A stretch of 32,611 nucleotides of DNA from Nitrospirota bacterium. GTDB taxonomy: Bacteria > Nitrospirota > Thermodesulfovibrionia > Thermodesulfovibrionales > UBA1546. Positions 22,764 through 31,209 of the stretch are shown here, piece after piece (the stretch's first letter is position 1; each line of letters starts with the position of its first letter). Location: assembly GCA_026387575.1 (NCBI GenBank), contig JAPLLK010000035.1, forward strand, positions 1 through 32,611, in the 5' to 3' direction. The notes below the pieces were generated by a model. That model saw only the letters and a list, made by a program, of their open reading frames with translations, ran no database searches and was not told where the DNA came from. The translations under genes were made by a program, and so were the position numbers.

Positions 22764-23834
22764 ATGGGAGAGATTGAAAAGCTAAGAAATGAGATTGATG
22801 CTGTTGACGAAGAGATTCTTAAACTTCTCAATAAACGGTCGCGGATTGTCCTTGATATCGCAAATATAAAACGCAATACCAAGTCAAAGTTTTACTCGCC
22901 TGAACGTGAGCAGCAGATACTTGAAAAACTGATATCCCTGAATAACGGGCCTTTTCCGAATGATGTGCTGAAGTCAATTTACAGAGAGATACTCTCAGCC
23001 TCATTATCGCTTGAAGAACCTCTAAAGATAGCTTATTTTGGTCCAGTTGCAACGTTCACACACCTTGCAGCGTTAAGGCATTTCGGCTCTTCAGCCGACT
23101 TTGTGTCTGTTGAGAGCATAAAAAGCGTATTTGAAGCAGTTGATTCAGCGAAAGCAGAATTCGGGGTTGTGCCAATAGAAAACTCCACAGAAGGAGTGGT
23201 GAGTTACACCCTTGATATGTTCATGGATTACGACCTCAAGATAATAGCTGAGGTTATGCTTGAGATATCACATAATATGCTTTCTTTGACAGGCAGTAAA
23301 AAGGACATTAAAAAAATATATTCACACCCCCAGCCGACAGCGCAGTGCAGAGGCTGGCTTGAAAAGAATCTTCCGAATGTAGAGATATTTGAAGCTACAA
23401 GCACAGCCAAAGCCGCAGAGCTTGCATCAAAAGATCAGTCATCAGCCGCAATTGCAAGCGAACTTGCCGCAAAGATATACAACCTTAATTTTGTGGAGCG
23501 AAACATAGAAGACAATAAGCATAACTACACACGGTTCCTTATAATCTCAAAAAACATAGCCCCGAAAACAGGAAAAGACAAGACATCAATTATGTTCTCT
23601 ATTAAGGATAAACCAGGCGCCCTTTACGATATCCTTCAGCCAATTAAGAAGGCAAAGATAAATCTTACGAAACTGGAATCAAGGCCTTCCAGAAGAAAGG
23701 CATGGGAATACATATTCTTTGTGGATATGGAAGGACATATAGAGGATAAAAAAGTCAAAAAAACCATAGAAAATATAAAAGGTGGATGTCTCTATCTTAA
23801 ATTCCTCGGCTCTTATCCGCATGGTGGCCAGTAG
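22764..23834 (+). CDS. pheA: Chorismate mutase / prephenate dehydratase (P-protein)
   Basis: Bifunctional enzyme turning chorismate into phenylpyruvate for Phe synthesis. Chorismate mutase (AroQ type) covers residues about 1-85 (LRNEIDAVDEEILKLLNKRS, YSPEREQQILEKL). Prephenate dehydratase covers about 90-270 (IAYFGPVATFTHLAALRHFG, FGVVPIENSTEGVVSYTLD, YSHPQPTAQCRGWL, NYTRFLIIS). A C-terminal ACT domain (about 275-350, KTSIMFSIKDKPGALYDIL, LESRPSRRKAWEYIFFVDMEGH) gives Phe feedback control in the family. The gene ends TAG overlapping the hisC GTG by one base, so it is the first gene of the operon pheA-hisC-aroF-tyrA-aroA. Confidence 0.96.
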   Translation: MGEIEKLRNEIDAVDEEILKLLNKRSRIVLDIANIKRNTKSKFYSPEREQQILEKLISLNNGPFPNDVLKSIYREILSASLSLEEPLKIAYFGPVATFTHLAALRHFGSSADFVSVESIKSVFEAVDSAKAEFGVVPIENSTEGVVSYTLDMFMDYDLKIIAEVMLEISHNMLSLTGSKKDIKKIYSHPQPTAQCRGWLEKNLPNVEIFEATSTAKAAELASKDQSSAAIASELAAKIYNLNFVERNIEDNKHNYTRFLIISKNIAPKTGKDKTSIMFSIKDKPGALYDILQPIKKAKINLTKLESRPSRRKAWEYIFFVDMEGHIEDKKVKKTIENIKGGCLYLKFLGSYPHGGQ

Positions 23835-24907
23835 TGATAAAGGCTCCGGAACATATCAGTGCGCTCCGGCCATACATCCCCGGCAAACCCATAGAAGAAC
23901 TTGAACGGGAACTTGGGATAAAAAACTCCATAAAGCTTGCCTCAAATGAAAACCCTATGGGCCCTTCTCCTGCGGCTGTCAGGGCAATAGCAGCGGGGCT
24001 GAAAAAAACACTGAACAGATACCCTGATGGAAACGGTTATTATCTCAAAAATGCACTGGCAGAAAAACTCTCTATCAAACCCGAAGAGATTATACTCGGA
24101 AACGGCTCAAACGAGCTTCTTGACATAGCGGCAAGGACATTCTTAGCTCCGGGTGATGAGGCTGTTATGGCACATCCTTCTTTCGTTGTTTATTCTATGG
24201 CTGTTCAGGCAGCAGGTGGAAAAGCAGTTCAGGTGCCACTCAGGGATTACAGGCATGACCTTGACGCAATGTTGAATGCTGTAACACCAAAGACAAAAAT
24301 GTTGTTTATAGCAAATCCGAATAATCCGACAGGCACAATGAATACAAAGGAAGAATTTGACAGATTGATGAGAAAAATCAGGAACGGCATACTTGTAGTT
24401 GTTGATGAGGCATACTATGAATATGTTACAAATACCGAATATGCCGACAGCTTTAAGCATTTCAGAACTGGCAGGGACGTATTAATTCTCAGGACATTCT
24501 CCAAGATTTACGGACTTGCGGGACTCAGGATCGGCTACGGCATTGCACATCAGGAAATAATTGCTGAAATAAATAAGGTGCGCGCGCCATTCAACACAAA
24601 CTCCGTTGCGCAAAAAGCCGCAATAGAGGCATTAAAGGACAAAGGCCATATCAAAAAATCAAAGGAGATAAACAACAGAGGCAAAATATATCTCTACAAA
24701 GAACTTTCTTCACTCGGAATAAGGCATGTGCCCACAGAGACAAATTTCATCTACATGCCTGTTGCCGATTCAATGAATATTTATGAGAAACTTCTTCATT
24801 CCGGAGTTATTGTCAGGCCCATGTGGCCTGATGCAATACGGGTGACCATAGGTCTGCCTGAGGAGAACAGGAAATTTACAAACGCACTAAGGAAAGCTTA
24901 CAGCTGA
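23834..24907 (+). CDS. hisC: Histidinol-phosphate / aromatic aminotransferase (HisC family)
   Basis: Class I/II PLP aminotransferase of 357 aa. Motifs: IKLASNENPMGPSPAAVRAI near residue 33, GNGSNELLDIAARTFL near 90, FIANPNNPTGT near 157, DEAYYEY near 192, and the PLP lysine in LRTFSKIYGLAGLRIGYG near 223. Set between pheA and aroF, it probably transaminates phenylpyruvate and hydroxyphenylpyruvate, possibly in addition to histidinol phosphate. This dual role is inferred from context. The start is GTG. The last three residues (Ala-Tyr-Ser) and the TGA stop are encoded by an 11-bp perfect palindrome, so the natural C-terminus has been altered or extended by a repeat. Confidence 0.93.
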   Translation: MIKAPEHISALRPYIPGKPIEELERELGIKNSIKLASNENPMGPSPAAVRAIAAGLKKTLNRYPDGNGYYLKNALAEKLSIKPEEIILGNGSNELLDIAARTFLAPGDEAVMAHPSFVVYSMAVQAAGGKAVQVPLRDYRHDLDAMLNAVTPKTKMLFIANPNNPTGTMNTKEEFDRLMRKIRNGILVVVDEAYYEYVTNTEYADSFKHFRTGRDVLILRTFSKIYGLAGLRIGYGIAHQEIIAEINKVRAPFNTNSVAQKAAIEALKDKGHIKKSKEINNRGKIYLYKELSSLGIRHVPTETNFIYMPVADSMNIYEKLLHSGVIVRPMWPDAIRVTIGLPEENRKFTNALRKAYS

Positions 24908-24920
24908 TAGCTGTAAGCTA
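24896..24920. repeat. Perfect 11-bp inverted repeat containing the hisC stop codon
   Basis: AGCTTACAGCT-GAT-AGCTGTAAGCT: two perfect 11-bp arms with a 3-nt loop. The hisC stop TGA lies at the arm/loop boundary. The ribosome-binding site of aroF (TTGGAGGAA) follows a few bases later. It resembles a small dispersed palindrome. It may act as an intra-operon mRNA-processing or attenuation hairpin, but it has no T-tract. Confidence 0.8.
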
Positions 24921-24935
24921 CTATTGGAGGAATAA

Positions 24936-25961
24936 ATGGACATAATAGTTTTAAACCGGAAGGCTACTGAAAAAAATATCACCCACCTGCTCAAAAAACT
25001 TGAAAGCAAAGGGCTGAAGGCAACTATCTCAAGAGGCACCGAAAAAACAGTTATAGGCGTCATAGGCGATACATCACGGATAACAGAGGAAGAAGAGAAT
25101 GCTGTGCGAGTAATGAAAGGTGTTGAGGATGTGGTTAGAATCCTCAAGCCGTATAAACTTGCAAGCAGGGATTTCAAGGCCCAGAACACGATAATAAAAG
25201 TCAAAGGGAAAGTTATCGGAGGCAAAAAAATACCTGTTATTGCAGGGCCGTGTGCTGTTGAAAACAGGACCATAATGATAAATATAGCCGAGAAGGTTAA
25301 AGCAGCAGGGGCCTCGTTTATAAGAGGAGGCGCTTATAAACCAAGGACATCGCCTTATTCATTTCAGGGACTTGGAGAGGAAGGACTTAAACACCTTGTC
25401 GAGGCGAGCAGGAGAACAGGGCTCCCTGTTGTCACAGAGATAATGGATCCAAGAGATCTGGAAACAATCCTTCAATATACAGACATAATTCAGATAGGAG
25501 CAAGGAATATGCAGAATTTCAGGCTGCTGCTTGAGGTCGGAATGTGCAATAAACCGGTTCTTCTCAAGAGAGGGCTTTCAGCCACAATCAAGGAATGGCT
25601 TATGGCAGCAGAGTATGTAATGTCAAAGGGCAATCAGGAGGTTATACTCTGCGAAAGAGGCATAAGGACATTTGAGACAGCAACAAGGAACACTCTTGAC
25701 CTCAGTGCTGTGCCTGTGCTGAAACAAAAAACGCATCTGCCTGTTGTAGTTGACCCGAGCCACGGCGTCGGCAAATGGGATCTGGTTGCTCCTATGGCAA
25801 AGGCTGCTGTTGCAGTCGGCGCAGACGGCCTTCTCATAGAAGTACATACGAACCCTGAAAATGCAATGTCAGACGGAGAGCAGTCATTAAAACCTGATGC
25901 ATTCAAAAAACTGATGGCTGAATTAAAACCTATAGCAAAGGCTGTTGGAAGAGAAATATAA
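24936..25961 (+). CDS. aroF: 3-deoxy-7-phosphoheptulonate (DAHP) synthase, type I-beta
   Basis: First step of the shikimate pathway: PEP plus erythrose-4-phosphate to DAHP. The 341-aa protein has an N-terminal ferredoxin-like domain (about 1-68, [22 protein letters not shown]). In the Thermotoga enzyme this domain gives Tyr/Phe feedback inhibition. The TIM barrel follows with [12 protein letters not shown] near 106, [21 protein letters not shown] near 130, [14 protein letters not shown] near 187, [19 protein letters not shown] near 207 and [14 protein letters not shown] near 268. TTGGAGGAA is a good ribosome-binding site. It lies in the operon between hisC and tyrA; 67 bp with a palindromic repeat separate it from tyrA. 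Confidence 0.96.
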   Translation: MDIIVLNRKATEKNITHLLKKLESKGLKATISRGTEKTVIGVIGDTSRITEEEENAVRVMKGVEDVVRILKPYKLASRDFKAQNTIIKVKGKVIGGKKIPVIAGPCAVENRTIMINIAEKVKAAGASFIRGGAYKPRTSPYSFQGLGEEGLKHLVEASRRTGLPVVTEIMDPRDLETILQYTDIIQIGARNMQNFRLLLEVGMCNKPVLLKRGLSATIKEWLMAAEYVMSKGNQEVILCERGIRTFETATRNTLDLSAVPVLKQKTHLPVVVDPSHGVGKWDLVAPMAKAAVAVGADGLLIEVHTNPENAMSDGEQSLKPDAFKKLMAELKPIAKAVGREI

Positions 25962-25965
25962 AACA

Positions 25966-26013
25966 AGTTAAAAGTTGCCCATCTTGGACGGGTTCGCCTG
26001 AGGCGAAAAAGTT
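25966..26013 (+). repeat. 48-bp palindromic element, copy 2, between aroF and tyrA
   Basis: Reverse-complement match (45 of 48) to the element inside tolB at 2686-2733. It contains TTCGCCT-G-AGGCGAA and a weaker second hairpin (CCATCTTGGACGG region), flanked by AGTTAAAAGTT. It fills nearly the whole aroF-tyrA spacer, starting a few bases after the aroF stop. Confidence 0.85.
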
Positions 26014-26028
26014 TAAAATTAAAAGTTA

Positions 26029-26886
26029 ATGAAGGATATAAAGTTTAATAAAGTCACTATTCTCGGCGTAGGCCTCATCGGCGCATCATTTGCCCTTGCC
26101 ATGAAGAAAAGAGGACTCTGTAATCACATTGCAGGGTACGGCAGAAGAGAAAATAACCTCAGGAAAGCAATGGATATGAAAATAATTGATTCTTTTGCGG
26201 TTGACGCATCAAAAGCATGCGCTGACTCTGACCTCGTTTTATTCGCTATTCCTGTCGGCTGTTTTACAGAAACTGTCAGAAAGATAAACGGCTCATTTAA
26301 AAAAGGCTCAATTGTAACAGATGTCGGCAGTGTCAAAGGAAAACTTGTCAGGGATATGGAAGCCCTGATGCCTGAAGGTGTAAGTTTCGTAGGAGGCCAC
26401 CCGATAGCAGGAAGCGACAGGACAGGGATAGCCACGGCAGCAGCGGATTTATTTTCAGGCGCAAGGTGCATATTAACACCAACGGAAAAGACGGATAAGG
26501 CTGCTCTAAAAAAAATCACCGCATTATGGAAGTCGCTCGGCGCAGCAGTTTCTGCTATGGATCCAGAGGAGCATGACAGGATATACGCTGCCGTAAGCCA
26601 CCTCCCTCATATTATTGCCTCTGCAATCGTCAATACAGTGGCTGATATAAACAACTCTTATCTTAAATTTGCAGGCCAGGGGTTTAAAGACACAACCCGG
26701 ATTGCGGCAAGCTCCCCTGAATTATGGCGCGACATATCCCTGATGAACAGAGAGAATATTCTTGAGTTCATAAAGCTTTTTAAAAAAAATCTCGACAGCC
26801 TCAGCGGTTACTTAAAGAAATCAGATTCTGAGGCTATTGAAAAGAAATTTAAAAAAGCCAAGGCGCTGAGGGAAGATGTCAGATAG
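26029..26886 (+). CDS. tyrA: Prephenate dehydrogenase TyrA
   Basis: NAD(P)-dependent oxidative decarboxylation of prephenate to hydroxyphenylpyruvate (or of arogenate) for Tyr synthesis. The 285-aa protein has the Rossmann motif [19 protein letters not shown] (residues 11-29), [10 protein letters not shown] near 67, [10 protein letters not shown] near 95, and the substrate-binding [15 protein letters not shown] near 119. [13 protein letters not shown] follows near 188. No ACT domain or chorismate mutase is fused. It has no clear ribosome-binding site because a repeat occupies the upstream spacer. It overlaps aroA by 11 bp. Confidence 0.95.
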   Translation: MKDIKFNKVTILGVGLIGASFALAMKKRGLCNHIAGYGRRENNLRKAMDMKIIDSFAVDASKACADSDLVLFAIPVGCFTETVRKINGSFKKGSIVTDVGSVKGKLVRDMEALMPEGVSFVGGHPIAGSDRTGIATAAADLFSGARCILTPTEKTDKAALKKITALWKSLGAAVSAMDPEEHDRIYAAVSHLPHIIASAIVNTVADINNSYLKFAGQGFKDTTRIAASSPELWRDISLMNRENILEFIKLFKKNLDSLSGYLKKSDSEAIEKKFKKAKALREDVR

Positions 26887-28168
26887 GATTGAATTAAAAA
26901 AAGCAAAAAGATTAAAGGGCGAAATCATTCCTCCGCCGGACAAATCCATATCTCACAGGGCAGTTATCCTCGCGTCTTTAGCAAAAGGCAAAAGCGTTGT
27001 CAGGAATTTTCTCAGAGCTGAAGATACAATGAGCACCCTTAATGCGTTCAGAAAACTTGGCATCAAAATAGAGGATAAAGGTAAAAAAATAATTATAGAG
27101 GGCAAGGGGATTCATGGTCTCAAGGAGCCCGCAGACATAATTGACTGCGGCAATTCAGGCACAACAGCAAGGCTTCTTTCAGGTATTCTTGCAGGGAATC
27201 CGTTTTTTTCCGTCCTTACAGGCGATGATTCTTTAAGGCAAAGACCCATGGCGAGGGTTATAAATCCCCTTAAAGAGATGGGAGCAGAGATTTCAGGAAG
27301 GGATAAAGGCAAATACCTGCCCATTGCAATTAGAGGCAAAAGGCTGAATGCCATAAACTATAATATGCCTGTTGCAAGCGCACAGGTCAAATCAGCACTG
27401 CTTCTTGCAGGTCTCTATGCAGACGGAGAAACAAAGATATCGGAGCCGATAAAATCCCGCGACCATACAGAGCGGATGCTGTCATCCTATGGAGTCAGGA
27501 TTGACATTGAAGGGCTCAAAATAAAGATTAAAGGCGGGCAGGAACTAAAAGCAAAAGATATGGATGTGCCCGGTGATTTTTCATCCGCAGCATTTTTCAT
27601 TGTAGCTGCACTGCTGATACCTGACTCTGATATAACGATAAAAGGCGTTGGCATAAATCCTACAAGAACAGGGCTGCTTGATGTCCTTAAAACAATGGGG
27701 GCAGATATAGAATTGACGAATATTAGAAATATCTCGGGCGAGCCTGTCGCCGACATACACTGTAAAGGAGGCAGAGGCTTAACGGCTGTAAATATAACAA
27801 AGGAACATATCCCTGCTCTTATTGATGAGTTCCCAATACTCTGCATTGCAGCAACACAGGCAGATGGTATGACCACAATACGCGGTGCGGAAGAACTCAG
27901 GGTTAAAGAATCAGACAGGATAAAGGCAATGGCAACCGACATGAGGAAGATGGGCGTAGAAGCAGAGGAACTCAGCGATGGAATAAGAATCAACGGCAAT
28001 GCAAATCTTAAAGGCGCATCCATAAACAGCTATGGAGACCATAGGATAACAATGGCATTTTCAGTTGCGGCATTGATTGCAAAAGGCAGAACTACAATAA
28101 ACGGAATATCGTCAGTGAACATATCATTCCCGGGATTTTTTGAGATGTTGAAAAGGTTAACACGCTGA
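26876..28168 (+). CDS. aroA: 5-enolpyruvylshikimate-3-phosphate synthase AroA
   Basis: Sixth shikimate step, transferring enolpyruvyl from PEP to shikimate-3-phosphate. The 430-aa protein has PPDKSISHRAVILASLAKG near residue 16, DCGNSGTTARLLSGILAG near 90, DDSLRQRPMARVINPL near 118, PVASAQVKSALLLAGLYADG near 164, and RVKESDRIKAMATDMRKMG and SYGDHRITMAFSVAAL in the C-terminal lobe. It is the last gene of the aromatic operon. In many bacteria cmk follows aroA directly; here about 3 kb with a TIR gene, an IS remnant and ettA lie between. Confidence 0.97.
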   Translation: MSDRIELKKAKRLKGEIIPPPDKSISHRAVILASLAKGKSVVRNFLRAEDTMSTLNAFRKLGIKIEDKGKKIIIEGKGIHGLKEPADIIDCGNSGTTARLLSGILAGNPFFSVLTGDDSLRQRPMARVINPLKEMGAEISGRDKGKYLPIAIRGKRLNAINYNMPVASAQVKSALLLAGLYADGETKISEPIKSRDHTERMLSSYGVRIDIEGLKIKIKGGQELKAKDMDVPGDFSSAAFFIVAALLIPDSDITIKGVGINPTRTGLLDVLKTMGADIELTNIRNISGEPVADIHCKGGRGLTAVNITKEHIPALIDEFPILCIAATQADGMTTIRGAEELRVKESDRIKAMATDMRKMGVEAEELSDGIRINGNANLKGASINSYGDHRITMAFSVAALIAKGRTTINGISSVNISFPGFFEMLKRLTR

Positions 28169-28275
28169 ATTTAGGAGAAAAGGGAATAATATTGAAGGGG
28201 AAATTGGGAGTGTTACATAATTGTGGGGAAAGCTTTGAAGAAGAAACATTGAATGAGAGTAGTAATTAGTTTATT

Positions 28276-29139
28276 TCACGTTCTGTAACGTATATAGTTG
28301 ATTCCTTCCAGTAAGGGTATAAAGGTTGCAGAAATATGCTCCTTCGGGAATTTGATATACTCACTTGATCCGAGTAATCCAGGCTGCAAAGTCACACATT
28401 CCTCAACCAATGGAAAGACGGGTGTGCCGATAGCACGTGAATATACGGCTTCATCTCGTATCCAAGCTGATTCCCCACTTTCAGAAATTAGATAAATACA
28501 GAAATCTATGTCAGCACGCAAGCTGTCTTCAACTTTTTCATTTATATTACGCGGTTGATAAGGCCTACCTGAAGTTGATATTACATTAATCAATGAAAGA
28601 AACTTTTGCAACTCTATTACATATGGTTCCGTTGCTTTATCAAAGCGGTATGATATAAAGCACTTTAACGGTCTATATCCTGATACTGGCTTGTGGTCTG
28701 TGCCCTCTGCACGGATAGGTTCAGATGCTTTTGATTGCTCCTCCTTAGGTGGAGGAGGTTCTAAAGATAAAGTTTTTTCAACAAAAGATGGAACGGTTTC
28801 GGCAAAACTATGTTTATCAAAAAAATAGTTAACATTAAAAGTATCTCCATATTGTCGAAACAGCATCAAATATAAATCATCTGGAAATCCAAGCACATTT
28901 AGATTTCGAAACCTTACGGACAGAGATCTGGGGCTTCCCTCAAATGATACAATCGTTGATAGATCATCCAGAGACAGATATTTGCTTTCAGTGCCAATAT
29001 TGCTCACATCGTAAGAAGCCGATATTCGTAAGTTAGACGGCTCGATACCAGCTTCTTTTGCGAGTCCAAGAACGGCTTGTTTCAAGGTCCCCACGTCAAG
29101 TTTGGGTAAAGAATATGATTTGGTCATCTCAATACTCAT
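28276..29139 (-). CDS. TIR-domain protein with unrecognised N-terminal domain (candidate NAD-consuming defence effector)
   Basis: A 287-aa soluble protein. Residues about 155-280 look like a TIR domain: beta-strand PLKCFISYRF (157-166), then FCIYLISESGESAWIRDEAVYSRA. WIRDE (Trp226-Glu230) matches the WxxxE catalytic pattern of NAD-cleaving TIRs such as SARM1, and GTPVFPLVEE follows. Residues 1-115 form a domain I do not recognise (SLSVRFRNLNVLGFPDDLYLML), joined by a Pro/Glu-rich linker (EPPPPKEEQSKA). It lies convergent to aroA, next to a transposase remnant. Bacterial TIR proteins of this size often act in anti-phage systems, but no Thoeris or CBASS partner gene is visible. It could also be a signalling adaptor. 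TTTACA-N15-TATAAA just upstream is a possible promoter; MTKSYSLPKLD is an alternative start. Confidence 0.8.
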   Translation of the reverse strand: MSIEMTKSYSLPKLDVGTLKQAVLGLAKEAGIEPSNLRISASYDVSNIGTESKYLSLDDLSTIVSFEGSPRSLSVRFRNLNVLGFPDDLYLMLFRQYGDTFNVNYFFDKHSFAETVPSFVEKTLSLEPPPPKEEQSKASEPIRAEGTDHKPVSGYRPLKCFISYRFDKATEPYVIELQKFLSLINVISTSGRPYQPRNINEKVEDSLRADIDFCIYLISESGESAWIRDEAVYSRAIGTPVFPLVEECVTLQPGLLGSSEYIKFPKEHISATFIPLLEGINYIRYRT

Positions 29140-29222
29140 GTGGCATTTTATACAATTTAAGAAAAAATGTAAATTAGTTGGGGGTAGTCATTAATGGTAA
29201 TTTTCATAGATTATCACTCTCC

Positions 29223-29254
29223 TGATCTTCCCCCGATTTAACGGACACTGAGTT
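29223..29254. mobile_element. Putative insertion-sequence terminal end
   Basis: TGATCTTCCCCCGATTTAAC followed by GGACACTGAGTT directly follows the transposase-fragment stop codon on the minus strand. Its form resembles terminal inverted repeats of IS3/IS481-type elements. The matching other end is not found before ettA, so only one end of the element survives. Confidence 0.45.
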
Positions 29255-29257
29255 AAG

Positions 29258-29350
29258 TTAGGCTGCCATAGCCTCCAGCTCAAAAGATACCTGCGCTTGG
29301 GTCAGGTTCAGGTCTTGATTCTTGAAATAGAAGTACGAAGATGGTGTGGC
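29258..29350 (-). pseudogene. C-terminal fragment of an insertion-sequence transposase
   Basis: The minus-strand frame reads ATPSSYFYFKNQDLNLTQAQ then VSFELEAMAA-stop (29258-29260). This looks like the C-terminal tail of an IS transposase of the IS3/IS481 kind, ending just before a terminal-repeat-like sequence. Upstream the frame is closed by TAA after about 30 codons, and ettA follows within 25 bp, so the rest was deleted. Family assignment is tentative, because the DDE core is missing. Confidence 0.5.
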
Positions 29351-29373
29351 TTAAAAATTGAAATGAAGAAATC

Positions 29374-31059
29374 CTATCCTCTCGTCAAATGCCTGTACTT
29401 GATGCGATGCGGCTGGTCTGCCGCTGCGCCGAGTCGCGTCTTTCTGTCCGCTTCGTATTCTGAATAATTCCCATCAAACCAGACTACTTTGCTGTCGCCT
29501 TCAAAAGCGATTATGTGTGTAGCAATACGGTCGAGAAACCATCTGTCATGGCTGATGACAACTGCGCAACCCGCAAAATACTCCAAAGCCTCTTCAAGCG
29601 CGCGCATTGTATTCACATCCAGATCATTGGTAGGTTCATCAAGCAAAAGCACATTGGCTTCTTCCTTAAGCATACGCGCAAGATGTACGCGGTTTCTCTC
29701 TCCGCCTGACAGCATGGAAGCTTTTTTCTGCTGATCGCTGCCGGAGAAGTTGAAGCGTGCAACATAGGCGCGCGAGTTGAACTGCCTCTTGCCAAGTTGA
29801 ACGACATCCAGCCCATCGGAGATAATCTCCCATATAGTCTTCTTTGGGTCGAGGTCGTCACGACTCTGATCTACGTATCCCAGCTTTACGGTTTCTCCAA
29901 TTTTGAATGTGCCTGAATCAGGCTTTTCCTTCCCGGTTATCATATGGAAAAGGGTGGTCTTCCCCGCTCCGTTCGGCCCGATTATGCCGACAATTCCTCC
30001 GGGTGGAAGGGAGAATGTCATGCCCTCCATAAGGATATTATCGCCGTATGCCTTGCTCACATTGTCAGCCTTGATGACTACGTCGCCAAGACGGGGACCC
30101 GGCGGGATATAGATTTCGAGATCCTTTGAACTTTTTTCAATATCTTGACTGAGGAGCCTCTCATAAGAAGTGATGCGCGCCTTGGCTTTTGCATGGCGTC
30201 CTTTGGGAGACATCCTTATCCACTCAAGCTCGCGCTGCAGGGTCTTCTGCCTTTCGCTTTCGGACTTCTCTTCCTGCTCAAGACGGTTCTTCTTCTGTTC
30301 CAGCCACGATGAGTAATTGCCTTTCCATGGAATCCCCTGTCCCCTGTCGAGTTCAAGAATCCATCCGGCGACATTATCGAGGAAATACCGGTCATGAGTC
30401 ACTGCAATAATAGTGCCGACGTAGTTTTTCAGATGGTGTTCCAGCCACGCCACTGTCTCGGCATCGAGGTGGTTGGTCGGTTCGTCCAACAGCAGGATAT
30501 CGGGCTTTTTCAAGAGGAGTCTGCAAAGCGCCACGCGCCGCCTTTCTCCTCCTGACAGCACTTTAACCGGTGTATCTCCATAAGGACAACGCAGGGCATC
30601 CATGGCCATCTCAAGACGCGAATCTATATCCCATGCATCCATTGCATCGAGTTTCTCCTGTACTTTTCCCTGACGTTCAATAAGCTTGCTCATTTCATCG
30701 TTAGACATCGGCTCTGCGAATTTTTCATTAATCAGGTTATACTCTTTGAGAGTATTAACTATCTCCTGCACGCCTTCTTCCACGATCTCACGCACTGTCT
30801 TGCTGTTATCAAGCTGCGGCTCCTGCTCAAGGAGACCTATGGTGTGTCCAGGCGACAGGACTGTCTCGCCGTTGAACTCTTTATCAACTCCTGCAAGAAT
30901 GCGGAGAAGCGAGCTCTTCCCTGATCCATTCAGTCCGAGGACGCCTATCTTTGCCCCGTAGAAATAGGAGAGATAGATATCTTTTAAAACCGTTTTGTTA
31001 TCATGATGCTTGCTTACTCCGACCATGGAGTAAATTACCTTATTCGGCTCGCTGCTCAT
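29374..31059 (-). CDS. ettA: ABC-F protein EttA (energy-dependent translational throttle)
   Basis: Cytoplasmic ATPase that binds the ribosomal E site and adjusts translation to the ATP/ADP level. The 561-aa protein has two ABC domains without membrane helices: Walker A GLNGSGKSSLL (about 42) and GPNGAGKTTLF (about 357), with signatures LSGGERRRVALCRLL and LSGGERNRVHLARML. Walker B is LLLDEPTNHLD in the first domain and LLLDEPTNDLD in the second. The arm insertion and inter-domain linker (KNRLEQEEKSESERQK, MSPKGRHAKAKARITSYERL) are typical of EttA; YfmR/Uup are less likely given length and linker. It is oriented against the flanking aroA and cmk genes, in the accessory segment. Its sequence looks somewhat richer in G+C than the aromatic operon. 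Confidence 0.94.
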   Translation of the reverse strand: MSSEPNKVIYSMVGVSKHHDNKTVLKDIYLSYFYGAKIGVLGLNGSGKSSLLRILAGVDKEFNGETVLSPGHTIGLLEQEPQLDNSKTVREIVEEGVQEIVNTLKEYNLINEKFAEPMSNDEMSKLIERQGKVQEKLDAMDAWDIDSRLEMAMDALRCPYGDTPVKVLSGGERRRVALCRLLLKKPDILLLDEPTNHLDAETVAWLEHHLKNYVGTIIAVTHDRYFLDNVAGWILELDRGQGIPWKGNYSSWLEQKKNRLEQEEKSESERQKTLQRELEWIRMSPKGRHAKAKARITSYERLLSQDIEKSSKDLEIYIPPGPRLGDVVIKADNVSKAYGDNILMEGMTFSLPPGGIVGIIGPNGAGKTTLFHMITGKEKPDSGTFKIGETVKLGYVDQSRDDLDPKKTIWEIISDGLDVVQLGKRQFNSRAYVARFNFSGSDQQKKASMLSGGERNRVHLARMLKEEANVLLLDEPTNDLDVNTMRALEEALEYFAGCAVVISHDRWFLDRIATHIIAFEGDSKVVWFDGNYSEYEADRKTRLGAAADQPHRIKYRHLTRG

Positions 31060-31209
31060 CTTCTTTCATATCCTTTCATCAAGTCATCGCGGTTTGGAAT
31101 TACGCGGTTTTGAAGTATATCATAATCAGGGCAATGGAGAAATTTCCAACGTATACTTGTTGCCTTTTCTAAATCGCTCAACTTAGGTTAGAATATCAAT
31201 TATTAATTC

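Noticed and set aside
22594-22785. Open plus-strand frame of 64 codons (Lys-rich, contains GRKIIKGVITKPCKTKG) running into the pheA start
   Set aside because: No usable start codon in its first 55 codons, overlaps the pheA start, and no recognisable domain; treated as decayed sequence or chance.
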